A stretch of DNA of 64,000 bases from Ambrosia x helenae (GCA_030844895.1 CM061228.1:59405033-59469032); one strand, 5' to 3'; positions 1 to 11,060 are shown, counted from the first letter of the stretch. Notes: generated by a model not told the origin, from the letters alone. Numbers and translations are program-made.

Positions 1-735
1 TTGACCAAATGGGCCGTCAAACTAGGTGAACACAAAATCACCTACATCCCGAGAAAAGCAATAAAGACACAAATACTTGCTGATTTCATAGCTGAAATTT
101 CAAAGGTGGAAACTACCAAAGTTAACATTACAACCGACGAACCCCTTGACCCGGAAGCCAGCGTTGAAGGATCAGGGGTTGTCTTGTCCTAATCAACCCC
201 GAAGGGTTAAAATTTACATATGCTTTTCGCTTGGAATTTCAGACAACCAACAATGAAGTAGAGTACGAAGCCCTAATAGCAGGATTAAAACTTGCAAAAA
301 AAGATGGTTGTCCAAAAGCTTCAAGTGTTCATTGATTCAATCCTGGTTTCCAACCAAGTGAATGATAACTACATAGCCAAGGAACCAAACATGAAAAAAT
401 ACAGAGAAAAGGCGAAGGAAATCATGAACACCTTCCAGTCCTTCAAAATCAAACAAGTCCCAAGATCACACAACAAGAAAGCTGACACTCTTAGCAAGCT
501 TGCTTCATTGAATTTTGCCCATCTCAATAAGAAGGTGTTGTTGAAGTAATCCAACATCCCTCCATATCTGAACTCGAAGTGCAAGACGTAATCACTGAAA
601 ATGAACCAAATTAGATGACTCCATTCATAACGTTCCTGAAAAAGGTGAACTACCTCAAGATCATGTTCAAGCTGAAAGGGTCCGAATTAAGTCAAGGCAA
701 TACATCATCCAAGAAGACATACTCTATAAAAAAGG
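1..735 (+). pseudogene. Ty3/gypsy (Tat-type) RNase H region, frameshifted
   Basis: This is the RNase H part of a gypsy polyprotein; the protein would degrade the RNA strand of the RNA/DNA hybrid during reverse transcription. Reading starts at the window edge with KLGEHKITYIPRKAIKTQ and ILADFIAE, the usual linker into the RNase H of this lineage. The frame then shifts near 189 (frame 1 to 3; TTNNEVEYEALIAGLKLA is in frame 3), returns to frame 1 near 300 (QVFIDSILVSNQVN) and shifts again near 537. A stop lies at about 612. It leads directly into the integrase region. The element is dead: at least three indels are needed to read through. The RT and gag parts lie left of the window. Confidence 0.85.
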
Positions 736-739
736 GTAC

Positions 740-1843
740 TTGGCTCCATTACTTCGATCCGTTGGCCCTGAACAAAGCAGTTATTTAATTGAGCAGGTTC
801 ACGAAGGCATATGTGGAGCTCATTGTGGTCCAAGATCAGTTGTTTCAAAACTCATGAACCTCGGCTACTTCTGGCCTTCCATGCATCGTGATGCATCTGA
901 ACAATTGAAGAAGTGTGAAGCTTGTCAAATCCTTGCTCTTGTCCCAAAAAGTCCCAAGCATGACTTGATCCCTATCAACTCAGCTTGGCATTTTTACAAA
1001 TGGGGAATGGATATTGTTGGACCTTTCCCACCAGCAAAAGGGGGAGTCAAGTTCCTGCTGGTTGCTGTTGATTACTTCACAAAATGGCCAGAAGTGAAGC
1101 CTTTGGGAAAAATATCCGGAAAGAAGATCATCAACTTTGTTTAAGAAAACATTATCTTTCGATATGGTTTGCCTCGGGTACTTCTTACAGATAACGGGAA
1201 GCAGTTTGCAGAGAAACCCTTCAGTGCTTGGTGCAAAGAATATCGAATAACGCAAGTTTTCAGTTCTGTAGTATACCCTCAATCAAATGGCCAAGTCGAA
1301 AGAATGAATCAAAGTGTGGTTGAAGGGATCAAGGCTAGACTAGGAAAGAAAGGTGGAAAGTGGTTGGATGAGCTTCCAAGCGTCTTATGGGCCATCCGAA
1401 CCACCGAAAAAACAAGCAACAAGAAAACTCCTTACAGTCTTACTTTTGGATCCGAAGCAGTCAACCCCGCCGAGATTGAGGTTACCACACCTCGAACGCT
1501 TCATTTCGATGTCAAGGCTAATGAAGAAGAAGCTTTGCTCAATCTAGATCTCTTAGAAGAAGCCAGGGACTCAGCAGCAATCCGAGAAGGTCAATACAAA
1601 CAAAAGATGGAGTCCTACTACAATGCTAGAGTAAAACATGAACGCTTCAAGCCTAGAGATCTAGTCTTAAGGAACAATGAAGCAAGCAAGAAAGAAAACC
1701 AAGGAAAACTTGGACACAAATGGGAGGGTCCCTACACAATTCTCGAGTGCCACAAAGGAGGATCATACAAGCTTGCCAACATGGAAGGCAAGAACCTCCC
1801 ACGCCATTGGAATGGCAAGAACCTTAGAAGGTTCTTTGCTTAG
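740..1843 (+). pseudogene. Ty3/gypsy (Tat-type) integrase with one in-frame stop
   Basis: Integrase end of the same gypsy polyprotein, which would insert the cDNA into the genome. An H2C2 zinc-binding segment comes first (HEGICGAHCG ... CEACQ, about 800-935), then the catalytic core with WGMDIVGPFPPAKGG (first Asp), LLTDNGKQF (second Asp) and YPQSNGQVERMN (Glu). The C-terminus ends in WEGPYTILECHKGGSYKLAN and PRHWNGKNLRRFFA, typical of Tat-type elements that lack a chromodomain. Both halves share one frame, interrupted by a TAA at 1142-1144, so a single nonsense change separates this region from an open frame. Confidence 0.9.
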
Positions 1844-2576
1844 GCTTTCAAAAAATGTTGTTCTCTTCCTGTTGAATGATGTAACAATGACATGTTAAAT
1901 CAATGAAAGGATCAGTAAATCCTCTTTTGAAAATCTGTCTTTCTATCCTACTTTCAGGTAGAGAACCTTGCAAGAAACTCCATGGCAAGGGCCATGTAAG
2001 GGGATGGGCTCCCAGGCCACATCGCACAATAGGTTCAAGGGTTGAACGGACGTATATAAGGGGTGAGTTCCTAGATCAATCCAACTCCATGAGACTTACA
2101 AAATTTTTCTTTACATGTCTCATCGACGGGTTTGAGCAGCCTACACCAATTGTTCCTTAAGTTTTTAAATAAACCTACGAAAAACCAAAAAACACTAAGT
2201 AATGTATATAGGATAGATGGCGACTTGTTTGCCTAGACTACCTTTAGGATGAATGACTACAGCATTCAACCTTTTAAGATGCTACTGATTAAACATTCCC
2301 AAACATTACAAAGACAAACACCATAAAACAAAAATAATTGAAAATCAAACAATGAAAGCCAGCATAACAAAGATACCTAACACTGCCTTAAGGGCTTAAA
2401 CATTAAACATAAAGGCCTTAACAGGCCAAATACTACAAATTGTTCTTAGGGCTATTCAAAGCCCACCACCATAAAGGAACCTACCAGATCCCACCAAAAG
2501 ACAAATTGTTCAAACATCAGTTAATTGTTTACAAACTGATTGCGAAGATAGCTATTAATAAAGGAACTAAAAGAAG
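1844..2576 (+). other. Spacer between gypsy pol and its antisense ORF
   Basis: Non-coding part of the same gypsy element. It is AT-rich and contains no recognised domain in any frame. It includes a short run of coding-looking shadow (1903-2160) with no similarity that I recognise. Confidence 0.4.
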
Positions 2577-3980
2577 CTAAGCAATACCCCTAAACCCTGA
2601 AGGCTTCGAGGCTTCATCCTCGCCAATCACCTTCGCCACCTTGGCCTTCTTAGACTTCTTTCCTTTCTTCGGCAGCTTCTCAGCAACAATACCAGCCTCA
2701 GAGGCTTCAACACTAGCATCCAAAGTCTCCTCACTATCACCAGAATGAGCCCTCTTCCTAGAAATTGTTTCAAACACTTTAGCACACACAGCTTTATTCA
2801 ATCCTTTGGGCTTCAGCTGCCTCAACACCTGTAGAGGATTCCCATAGCAAGCAGACACTTGGGAAACATAAGGATAGGTAGAATGCTGCATCTTTAAAAC
2901 TGTTTCTTTGAAAACATCCATGGATTTAGGCTGATATAGACGAGACTCTTCCATAACCTCACCCGATTAGTGGGCCTTAAAGCTAGCAACAAAACCTGCA
3001 TGTTTACCATGAATAAGGAGTTTGGTGTAAACCTCCCCAAGAGTAGAGTTGAATTCAGCTGAATGAAGCAGATAGGTGACAACTTGCTGAAAACCCTCTT
3101 CAATCAGCCACTGGTTGTCATCCAAAGCACCAACAAGGGAAGCCTCCAACCCGATTGTCTCAACCTCAAACACTTTCCTCTCTGCTTCAAGTGCCACCCT
3201 GTCAACTTCAACCTTCAGCCGAGTAGCCTCATGCTTAGCAGTCTCTGCTTCATGCCCTCTCTTCAGTTCATCAATTAAACCAACAAGGGTTTTTTCTTTC
3301 TCAGCCTATTCAAGAGAATCCTTCTTCAAAGAAGCAAGAGCCTGCTTCATTTCTCTTCTCTTCTTGGAAAAATCACCATACTCTCCCATCATCTTCCTAA
3401 ACCTACTGACACCTTCAGGAAGCACCACAACTAAGTTGCAGGTCCCAACCATCATCTTCATCAATAAGGCATCATCATCCAACCCCTCCAAACAAGCCTT
3501 GGCACCCGGAGTAGCAAGATGTGCCAGCACATCCCCACAAACAGAAGAAGACTTGAATGTATCACTAGGCTTCACATTCCAACCAGGAGTATACACTCCT
3601 TCACCTTTAACACTTGTGGAACCCTCAGTATTCTTCAACATAAAAACCTTAGCAGCCACCTTCTTACCTTTGCTCTTCTTCCCAACATTTTCATCAGCAA
3701 CATTTTCAACCTTCTCTTCCTCTGAATTCTCTATGTCATCACTAACATGCACCGCCTCAGAAACATCAGCAGGCTTCGCAGCCTTTAACAAACGTCGACT
3801 AGACCTCCTAGTCGAAGCAGTTTTAGAAAAACTCTTGAAATTTGGAACAACAACATAATTAGTCCCATCATATCTCCCCTTCTCATACTTCGTCAAAGCA
3901 TCTTCACCTTCAACAGCTTCAGCATCCTTAAAAACAACTTCTGAAGCATCATCACCTTTAATGAAATCTAGGGCCGACAT
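2577..3980 (-). pseudogene. Antisense ORF of the gypsy element, two in-frame stops
   Basis: One minus-strand frame runs from ATG 3980 to 2577 with only two in-frame stops (TAG 3306-3308, TAA 2967-2969). It lies antisense to pol, between integrase and the 3' LTR. The start MSALDFIKGDDASEVVF follows a putative splice acceptor. The protein has an acidic/Ser-rich N-terminus with SSRRLLKAAKPAD, a middle coiled-coil segment, the motif EEGFQQVVTYLLHSAEFNS, a YPYVSQVSACYG segment, and a Lys-rich C-terminus with GKKSKKAKVAKV. From memory this matches the C-terminal part of proteins annotated in Asteraceae as putative gypsy-type transposase (pfam04195-like). The N-terminal domain of those proteins is missing. 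Function is unknown; antisense ORFs at this position are known in Ogre/Retand-type elements. Confidence 0.65.
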
Positions 3981-3982
3981 GA

Positions 3983-4045
3983 CTACAAAGAAAACAAGAA
4001 CATAAACATGCAAAGGGAAAGAAAAATAAAGAAGAAAAGACTAAC
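3983..4045 (-). other. Putative leader intron of the antisense ORF
   Basis: On the minus strand the sequence reads ATCAG, then GTTAGTC at 4045, and a pyrimidine-rich tract ending TTCTTTGTAG at 3983, followed two bases later by the ATG at 3980. The 63-nt GT-AG intron would sit in the 5' leader. It suggests the antisense ORF is transcribed and spliced independently of pol. Confidence 0.4.
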
Positions 4046-4309
4046 CTGATTGTTGCGAAGTGAAACCCTAAGAAGATTTGGAGAGAATTGTTGAGGAAGA
4101 AGAAAAAGAGTAAAGTAATTTGTGTGGTGTAAAAATAAAAACCCCCAAATATAAAACGGTTATAATATTAATAAAAAGCAATGATGTCTTGCATTAATAC
4201 AAAGAAGATAAAACAACTGCCCAAAACCTACAAACCCTTGAACCTTTCAAGCGAATACAAAAACTAGCAAATAGTCAGAAGCCTTTTAACTACGCCACAA
4301 AGACTCCTG

Positions 4310-4319
4310 ACTTGGGGGC
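4310..4319 (+). other. Polypurine tract before gypsy 3' LTR
   Basis: The purine-rich CTTGGGGGC lies directly left of the TGATGACG start of the 3' LTR. This is where plus-strand DNA synthesis is primed in such elements. Confidence 0.45.
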
Positions 4320-4922
4320 TGATGACGTGGGTAGCCTAAAGCAAAAGGATTAACAAGTATCATAATACTATGCTTAAAGGCTTGAAACCTACGAAGGTTC
4401 AAAGGACGGAGGAGCACAGATCAAAAGATGACCTGTCTTGTCATCTTTTTCCTCGGTCAGCACAAGCAGCTGTCGTGTAGGCACTGCACTACTCGGACCG
4501 CAGGTCCAAAGCCACCATGGGCTTAAAGTGGTTTGTCCTCTTGTTGCACCATGTCTCAAGATAATATCTTCGCCAAAATAAGAAGATGTTTTCTCTATAT
4601 AATCAGGATCCATTCCACAGATCTGATCCATCCCTGACTATTCTCTCTTACACTCAATCTTCTATTATTTTGGTCTACACATGTGAGGAGAATATCTCCA
4701 TCACACTAACACATCACTTGAGTTTAGAACATCAATTCTGGTCTTAAGTCACTCTCAAACGAGAATTCTAATACTCAAAAACAATATTATCTTGAACCTC
4801 CTTCTACATTTTGCAACGTAGGAGGACACCACGACCTGCGTTAGGCAGATTTAAACCCTTGAACCCTTGAACCCTTCCCGTGACTCAGAACTAACGTTAG
4901 GCTATTATTTGTTGTGGCAACA
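4320..4922 (+). repeat. 3' LTR of the Tat-type gypsy element
   Basis: The LTR begins TGATGACGTGGG right after a polypurine tract and ends near GTGGCAACA, giving TG...CA termini and about 600 bp. A TATATAA lies inside. Beyond it the sequence changes abruptly to a copia RNase H reading frame, so the gypsy element inserted into an older copia copy. The partner 5' LTR is outside the window, so the boundaries rest on termini and context only. Confidence 0.55.
4596..4602 (+). promoter_or_regulatory. TATA box of gypsy LTR
   Basis: TATATAA inside the 3' LTR, placed where a U3/R promoter would be (about 280 bp from the LTR start). Inferred from position only. Confidence 0.35.
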
Positions 4923-5060
4923 GAAATCAAGCCAATGAAGATCGACACCAACATACAAGTTGTTGATGCCCTCACTAAACCATTGGGAACACACCGATTC
5001 TGCACATTAATTGAGAAGTTGGGCATTCAAAACCTTGATGCTCAGATTTGAAGGGGAGCA
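4923..5060 (+). pseudogene. Ty1/copia RNase H C-terminus fragment with PPT
   Basis: The frame reads MKIDTNIQVVDALTKPLG, then THRFCTLIEKLGI, a stop at about 5050, and the purine tract AAGGGGAGCA. The segment with DALTKPL is the standard end of copia RNase H, and the PPT directly follows as expected. The gypsy LTR has replaced everything upstream. Confidence 0.75.
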
Positions 5061-5384
5061 AAGACGTTTTTACTATTTTATATAGATATGGCCTTCCTTA
5101 TTTACTTCCTGGGTTAGGATCAAATACACGGTAAAAGAAAAATAGAAAGTCGTAGGAAGGGTATCAAACGGACTCCGATTGAACTCATTCAAGTGGCATT
5201 AGAACCGTCTTATCGAACCCTACGATCTTAGTTTTCAGGTTTCGTTTTTTTTTAGCTTAAGCTTCTAGTTTATAGAATTTATGTTATATCATTGTGTTTT
5301 TTATGTAGTATTGTGTCTTTTTTTTATTTTCATCATGGTGTCATTTTGGTGATTCATTGTGTCTCTTTTCTTCAGCATTGTGTT
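5061..5384. other. Non-coding tail after copia fragment
   Basis: Probably LTR or other repeat remains. It contains GGGTTAGGATCAAATACA and then a loose series of ATTGTGT words every 25-40 bp that runs on to 5430. No ORF is recognised. Confidence 0.3.
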
Positions 5385-5967
5385 ATATTTTGTGGCTCAT
5401 TGTGTCATATTTCGTGATTTATTGTGTTTTCGTATGATTCTCACCCTTCTCATTTTTGTTACACTGTGTAGAATAACCTGACCCTCTACTTCCTTTCCGT
5501 AGATAGCCCTTACTTTATAGCTTAATTGGCAGGGCCGCCTTTGAGAACACTAAAAAAATCATGGGCCCTAGCGAAATAAAAAATTTAGGCTCAAAATTTT
5601 GTTAAAGAGGAATGAATTAAAAAAAAATTGAATATGGTGCTAAACCCAAGGCTTAAACTTGAGATCTCTACATTAAATTAGCTTGGTTTTTCCAACTGCT
5701 TCAACAATACTTTTCTGTATAAAAAACAAATATGTATTATAAATATAGAATTTAATATATATATATGTATATGTAAATTTTAACAAAAATATAGGCCCGT
5801 GTCAAGGTCCGCCCCTGAGCCAGTGACCACCCGACCTATGCTAAGGGCCGACCCTGTTAATTGATACTTCCATATTGTATATCACCCAATTGATCAAAAT
5901 ATTCTTCTGTTAAAAATCTCTAGCTTACAACAGTATTTTTAATTAATGAATTGAAACTCCTTAGCAA

Positions 5968-6103
5968 TAGGGGTGTTCTTTTTTATCCGAAACCCGAAAC
6001 TCGACCCGAATTCGAGGCCACCCGAACCCAAATAAGACAATACCCGAACCAGAATAACTCAAACCGATCAACCCAAACCTTAAATGGATGGGTTATCGGG
6101 TCA
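5968..6103. mobile_element. Truncated hAT-type MITE (left end only)
   Basis: It starts with TAGGGGTGTTCTT and continues into ACCCGAA-rich sequence as in the complete copy at 11643-12141. It stops at the block A deletion joint near 6101. Confidence 0.6.
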
Positions 6104-7050
6104 AGATCATCTTTGACACTAACACAGTTAAATATTGTCATTAAGTTGGGTTTTTTTTTATCGAAGAAATTGAGGGCATTTTGGACATTTTGTCTACTTC
6201 ATTTATTTTAAATTTTTTATTTATTCTTTAGTCTTTAAATACAAAAAAAAAAAAAAAAACACCGCTTCCTCGCTAAACAACCATCGCCACACTACTTCCA
6301 ACCTAAAACAACCACAACCACACCATCTCTAACCTAAATCAACCCATTGCCACACCACACCATCTCCGCCCTGAAAGAACCATCGCTGCAGCACCACACC
6401 ACCTCCACCCTCAAACAACCACCGTCGCAACACACCTCCACTCTGAAACAACCACCGGCAACCACCTCGCCTGCAAACCACTACCTTATCATTTTCAATT
6501 TCAACTTCTTAACTCATCAATTCAAAATCCCAAATCTATAAACCCCACCATGTTTCGTATCAAACGGCTACGGGTTTAGGGAAGAGTAGGTGCGGCAGCA
6601 ACGATAGGTTTATGGTGAAGTTGGTGTGTGATGGTGTCGTGCTGGTTTGTAAGTGTTTGGTTGATGGCGTCGTGATGGTTTGGTGGTGTTTGGTTGACGG
6701 TGGTCGGTGGTCGTTTAACTGGTGGCTGGTGGTGACAGTGGCTGGTGGTGGTTTAGGGTTTCACAGAGCAATGGTGATCTAGAGGTAGAAGAAGGTGGGG
6801 AGGTGAGTCCCACTTATTAAATAAAAAATATTAAAAAATAAAGGGTGAGGCAAAAAGTCAAAAAGTCAAAAAAAAAAAAAAAAAACCCTCTCTAACTTAA
6901 TGGCAATATTTAACTATGTTAGTATTAGGGACGATTTTGGCAACAAAATGTAAACCTAAAGAACCCTGATGTAAAAAAAAAAAAAACTATTTTGGACTGA
7001 TGTGGTAATTAAACTGGCAAGACCTAGGTGACGATTTTGGCCATTAATTC
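6101..7050. mobile_element. Long-TIR MULE-like element, copy A (5' truncated)
   Basis: Same element as 12529-13533. The right terminal inverted repeat is present (ending CCATTAATTC at 7050), followed by TGAATATTA, an 8/9 match to the 9-bp flank of copy B. The left ~110 bp of the left TIR are lost in the deletion. The interior is CCACC-rich on the left and GGTGG-rich on the right. No transposase is seen. Confidence 0.55.
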
Positions 7051-7397
7051 TGAATATTAATTATTGTTTGTTTTGTCTGTTGTTTGAGTAAGTCGGGTGA
7101 GTCTGTGTCGGGACGAGGGGGGTTTCTCTATGGAAGCAACCTTTAGAGATAAAGTTCACTTACATCTCACCCTCGCCATAAACTTTATTATTTGTCGGAT
7201 TATCCGTATACACTTAGGATAAACATTTGCTAATATTTTATGTGAATTTGTACCTTTTTAACAATATTTTTTTTTCCTATAAACAAGCATTGTCAAAGGA
7301 TAATGGGAGCCCGTGGATGTTTTGAACCGTCACCGTTTTTTGGCTCAGTGGTGGGAATTTGCGATCTTCTTAGGTAATTTTTATATGAACTGAGACT

Positions 7398-7847
7398 GAC
7401 CCCCACCGATGAGAAAAAATAGCTCTCGTGATTTTCAACCCTCACAATTAGTTTTTCTAAGCTTCACCACCACCGAAAACAAATGATTTTTTTTTCTTTT
7501 GAAATTGACCATTAAAAAGTTGTTATTTCTATAACATATTCTAGAAACTTTATATAAACCTGTACCTTTTTTTACAATATTTTTTATCCAAAAAAACAAG
7601 TTAATTTAGTGAAAATAATGCAACAAAATTTAATTTTAATCTATATTATATTATTATTTATTCATCTAAGATAATTATTAGATGAATAACCCCATGTTTG
7701 GCACCATTATCATGCGGCCATTAATGAATCCTTAGTCGGATCGGATGGTACTCGTTATATAACAAGATACTTACCAATTGTGTTCTATATAACGATACTA
7801 ATAATAATATATCAAGACTTATATTTGTTTTTCAGTTTATTCTATCA
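7398..7847 (+). promoter_or_regulatory. Upstream region of the ASG1-like gene with TATA boxes
   Basis: AT-rich non-coding sequence after block A. TATATAA occurs at 7756-7762 and 7786-7792, the latter 56 bp before the start codon. That leaves room for a short leader, so it is a plausible core promoter. Confidence 0.4.
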
Positions 7848-9472
7848 ATGGCTGCTAGTGAACAGGGAAATCAAGATTATTATTTTCAAGACAAAAAACA
7901 AGAACAAGAAGATGAAGAACTTCTAAATCTAATCAATGGTTTATATTCTCATGTTGATCTTCAAGGTCAAGTTCATCCTCCGACCGAGTTCAACAAGATC
8001 AATCCAAAGGTAGTTAATCCAACTGGCTTTACAACAATGGCAGGCAGTGGATTAATATATCAAGAACATTATGTTAACCATAACGTTAAAAAACAAGGGC
8101 AAGATCAAGATCAAGATCAATCCTCAGGGATAATATATTTCAATCGACATGTAACCTCTCTCTATATAATATTTTCACTCTCTTTAATAACAAAGGTGTA
8201 GTTAATCACCTGATCATGTCAAACTATAACGGTGTTAATTTTAATTTGTTTTTTTTTTCTGAAATTGTGAATATTGTTTTGAGTTCAACAGGAAGGGAGT
8301 TTATTATATTTATTCAAGAGTTAATCAAGTTTAAAATTCGAGCAGCGGGTATCAAAATGCCCGGAAGATTTAACAGTAAAATTCTATTACCTGACGAAGA
8401 AAATGGTGTGGGAATTTCTTTGCGGTGCTAGGAAAAAGAAGATTGCAATCCGATGGTCCCAAATATCCGCCATTAACGTCTTTGTGGATGAAAGCAAAAC
8501 AAGTAGTCTTGAAATCGAGGTGTTTAGTTTATTTTATAAATTTTATCTCAAATAATATTCTAAAAAAAATGAATGTTTTGATTTTTTTGCAGTTGGCAGA
8601 ACAACCTGAACTCTGTGAAGAGGTGAACTATCAAGCAAAAAAGCGTACCCTGTGGGCGACAGCCAAGTTTGGTTTTACCAATGGTGAAGCTACTACTTGG
8701 AGGTACGTACACACCGTCTTAGCAAGTACAGGTTGTTGATTTTTCATTATTCATTGTCTTTCAACACGTAGATTCGCAATACCCAAATCTTTTTGAGCGA
8801 TAAAACACAGTTTAAATATTCTTTGCAGGCGACATACGCTTGTATTTTCACCAGGAGTCCTCGACGATGCCTTAAAAAATCTTATGCAATGTGATAACCG
8901 TCTATACATGTTTAGCCGACAACCTTTCCCATATCATAATTCGCCAATTTTCCAAAACCAAATCCTTGATTTCTCATGTAATAGAAGCATCAATGGTCCT
9001 TCTATTGTTCCAAACATTGATCATCAAGGAAGATATGCACCTTATCCAAGTCTTGTGAAGCCAATTCGTTCAGTTGTTGGACCGTCTAGCTCAGACATAC
9101 TAAGCCAAGGTATAAATTTATGTTTCATGTGATAGAAATCTTCTTGTTTAACAGTTTTTAAGTCCCCAAATTAAGCTGGATGAAATTGTGAAAATTGCAG
9201 ATTGTAATACCAATGGCAAGCGAAGGGAATTGCAGCAAATTGATCCAACAAGCGAAACATTCAAACAAAGTGATGAGATGCAGCCAAACACGGATGGTAA
9301 TAATGGATTTGTTTCTAAGGAACCCAATTCATGTTTTCCTGTTGATGCTAATGATTGGGACTTGCATGAAATTATCAATGGTGTTCATGGGATTGATCAA
9401 TTGGGACTTGAAGATGACGGTGAATTAGATGCATTCGAGAACAATATTGGGTCTATTATGGCATTGGATTAA
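7848..9472 (+). CDS. ASG1-like plant protein gene, 5 exons, stop in exon 2
   Basis: The exons, inferred from GT-AG sites and phase, are 7848-8150, 8292-8519, 8593-8702, 8829-9109 and 9201-9472, about 397 codons. Exon 1 is polar and Gln/Asp-rich. Exons 2-4 carry the recognisable core: KFEQRVSKCPEDLTVKFYYL, KKMVWEFLCGARKKKIAIRW, SQISAINVFVDESK, RTLWATAKFGFTNGEATTW, RRHTLVFSPGVLDDALKNLM, QCDNRLYMFSRQPFPYHNSP. From memory this resembles the plant ASG1 / At4g30780 family (altered seed germination), which has no established biochemical role. Exon 5 is acidic and ends GSIMALD. With the only acceptor that keeps phase (8291), exon 2 has TAA at 8322-8324 just before the core, so this is either a pseudogene or a disrupted allele. 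All other joints keep frame, so decay is recent. Confidence 0.55.
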
Positions 9473-9827
9473 TTCGCTTATTGTTTAAAAGCTTTTAATG
9501 GTTACATGTATAGACTCTAGTACTTTCTCAAACTAAAATCAAACATTTTTATGACAAGCGTGCTTTTTTATTTTAATTGTTTTTTATTAATTTTTAATTT
9601 TTTGTTATTATCTAGACATCCTCAATTTTTTTTCAAACATCTCCTGTACGAGCCGTAGAGATCACCACAGGCCGTATAGGGTAAAATCTCACCCATCCAC
9701 GACCCATAGCGCCCTCTACAAGTCGTATATTTCTATAACTTTATGTAGATGGGAACAACTTAATATCTCAATCCATACAAATATTCAAACACAAACACAA
9801 TTCTCTCTATGCGAAACCAATATAACG
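9473..9827. other. Intergenic, no gene seen
   Basis: Downstream of the ASG1-like gene. It is AT-rich with a GC-richer patch around 9640-9730 (several CGTA/CCGTA words). Nothing is recognised. Confidence 0.3.
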
Positions 9828-10052
9828 ATGTCGCATTCATATAACTACTCCCTCAGTGATGTGTCTCGGAATGCGTCTTACGTCTCTAAAAGAGTTTTCG
9901 GGCCCGGGCTTCAACTTGGTGATGAGAAGGTTAAATCCGTGGTTCGTTGTAATGAAGGGAAGGTGATGCCCGATCTGAACCAGGACTACGTAGATGAACA
10001 AGAGTCATTATTCGTGCCACCAAGCTATCCGCATTACGCATACGGGACTTAA
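9828..10052 (+). pseudogene. Possible acidic N-terminus of a FAR1/MULE-type protein
   Basis: A 74-residue ORF with MSHSYNYSLSDVSRNASYVS and DLNQDYVDEQESLFVPPSY. Beyond the stop the next frame continues with acidic DDEEAA-type residues. It lies just upstream of a FAR1-like domain remnant in the same orientation, separated by an AT-rich insertion. The assignment to one gene is inference from position and acidic character. Confidence 0.3.
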
Positions 10053-10678
10053 AATGCTAAGGATATCCAGGAAGGTGATAACGACTTTGAGGAAGCTGCT
10101 GACCACAATGATGGTGCTGACGATGAGGAAGCTGCTTGTGTGGTGGTGTTTTTTTATTTTCTTTTTTTTTTTTGATAAAAAAGATACAAAGATTTTATTT
10201 ATTATTAACCATTTAGATGTCCAACCAATCATCACTTAATCATTCAGCACTTAACCATTCAGACCTCTTACTGGGTCAGCACTTACCCATTCAGAAGTTT
10301 CCAAACGGCCCCTTAGACTCCTATATATTATATCCCCGTACATAATTTATGTTAAATAGGTTTTACGGTTTGTTGGATTTAAACTAGTATATATATTTTA
10401 GACTCGTATATACTTTTGCCCCATACATATTTTTCTTTGTATACATTTTGCCTTATATATTAGACTCGTATATATTTTAGTTATATATTTTAAATAAAAT
10501 TATGTTATTTTAAGCTATTTTTAATGTCAAAAATTTAATTGTTATACTTTAGAATCGTATATATTTACACTCTTATATATTAAGACTCGTATTAATTTTG
10601 ACTAGACTTGTATACATTTTATAATTTTTAAACAATTTAGACTCGTATAAATTTAGACTAGACTCGTATATAAATTTT
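10053..10678. repeat. AT-rich insertion with recurring GACTCGTATATA words
   Basis: After a T-run near 10150, the motif TTAGACTCGTATATA or close variants recurs about eight times between about 10317 and 10675 with irregular spacing. It could be a diverged tandem repeat or an intron of the broken MULE-like gene. Confidence 0.45.
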
Positions 10679-11060
10679 TAGGTATTGAGGTCTGTTAAAG
10701 AGTTGAAACAATATGTTTATGACAGATCCTTTGATAGGAGTTACGTCATTGTGACCAAATCTATGATCTCAAAAGGCAAGGGGTCATATGCAATGAAATT
10801 TATGATATGGCTACAATGCGACTGTGGTGGCGAACACCGTAGTATAGCTAAAGTTCGGGTTTTGGGTAGCAAAAGGTTAACTTTCCTTTTGAACTGATAG
10901 GGTGACAAGGCTCCAATGGTTGGAAGTTGGAGATAAAAAACTCGACTCATAACCATGAACCTTTTTCAACATGCTGAGAGTCACACGTTTGCTAGGAGGC
11001 TGACACCGAGCGAAGAAATGTTTGTAGAAAGACTTTATTTTCAAAACATGGAGTCGTAAA
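10679..11060 (+). pseudogene. FAR1-type DNA-binding domain fragment (MULE-derived)
   Basis: The reading frame from 10685 has YDRSFDRSYVIVTKSM, FMIWLQCDCGGEHRS and KVRVLGSKR. After a frameshift near 10880 comes NFPFELIG, a stop, then WKLEIKNSTHNHEP and RRLTPSEEMFVERL. The Cys/His arrangement with a terminal HNHEP is the FAR1/WRKY-GCM1-type zinc domain found at the start of Mutator-like transposases and FAR1-related proteins. The transposase core (MULE, SWIM) is absent, because block B begins at 11063. Confidence 0.6.

Larger units (their letters stand above)
5385..7397. repeat. Repeat block A (copy of block B at 11063-13878)
   Basis: The sequence matches 11063-13878 almost throughout, from ATATTTTGTGGCTC to the AATTTTTATATGAACTGAG stretch. 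Relative to block B it lacks about 866 bp: position 6101 joins sequence equivalent to 11779 directly to that equivalent to 12644, with CAA shared at the joint. The missing part is the right half of a MITE and the left end of the long-TIR element, so block A is the deleted derivative. The two blocks bracket the ASG1-like gene and a MULE fragment. Confidence 0.8.

Noticed and set aside
3115..3858. 247-residue plus-strand ORF, Ser/Phe-rich
   Set aside because: It is the reverse complement of the gypsy antisense ORF. The minus frame has recognisable family motifs, and the plus frame is low-complexity.
6347..6541. Pro/Thr/Gln-rich ORFs in the long-TIR elements (also 16635-17164)
   Set aside because: The frame is not conserved among the three copies and is produced by CCACC-rich repeats.
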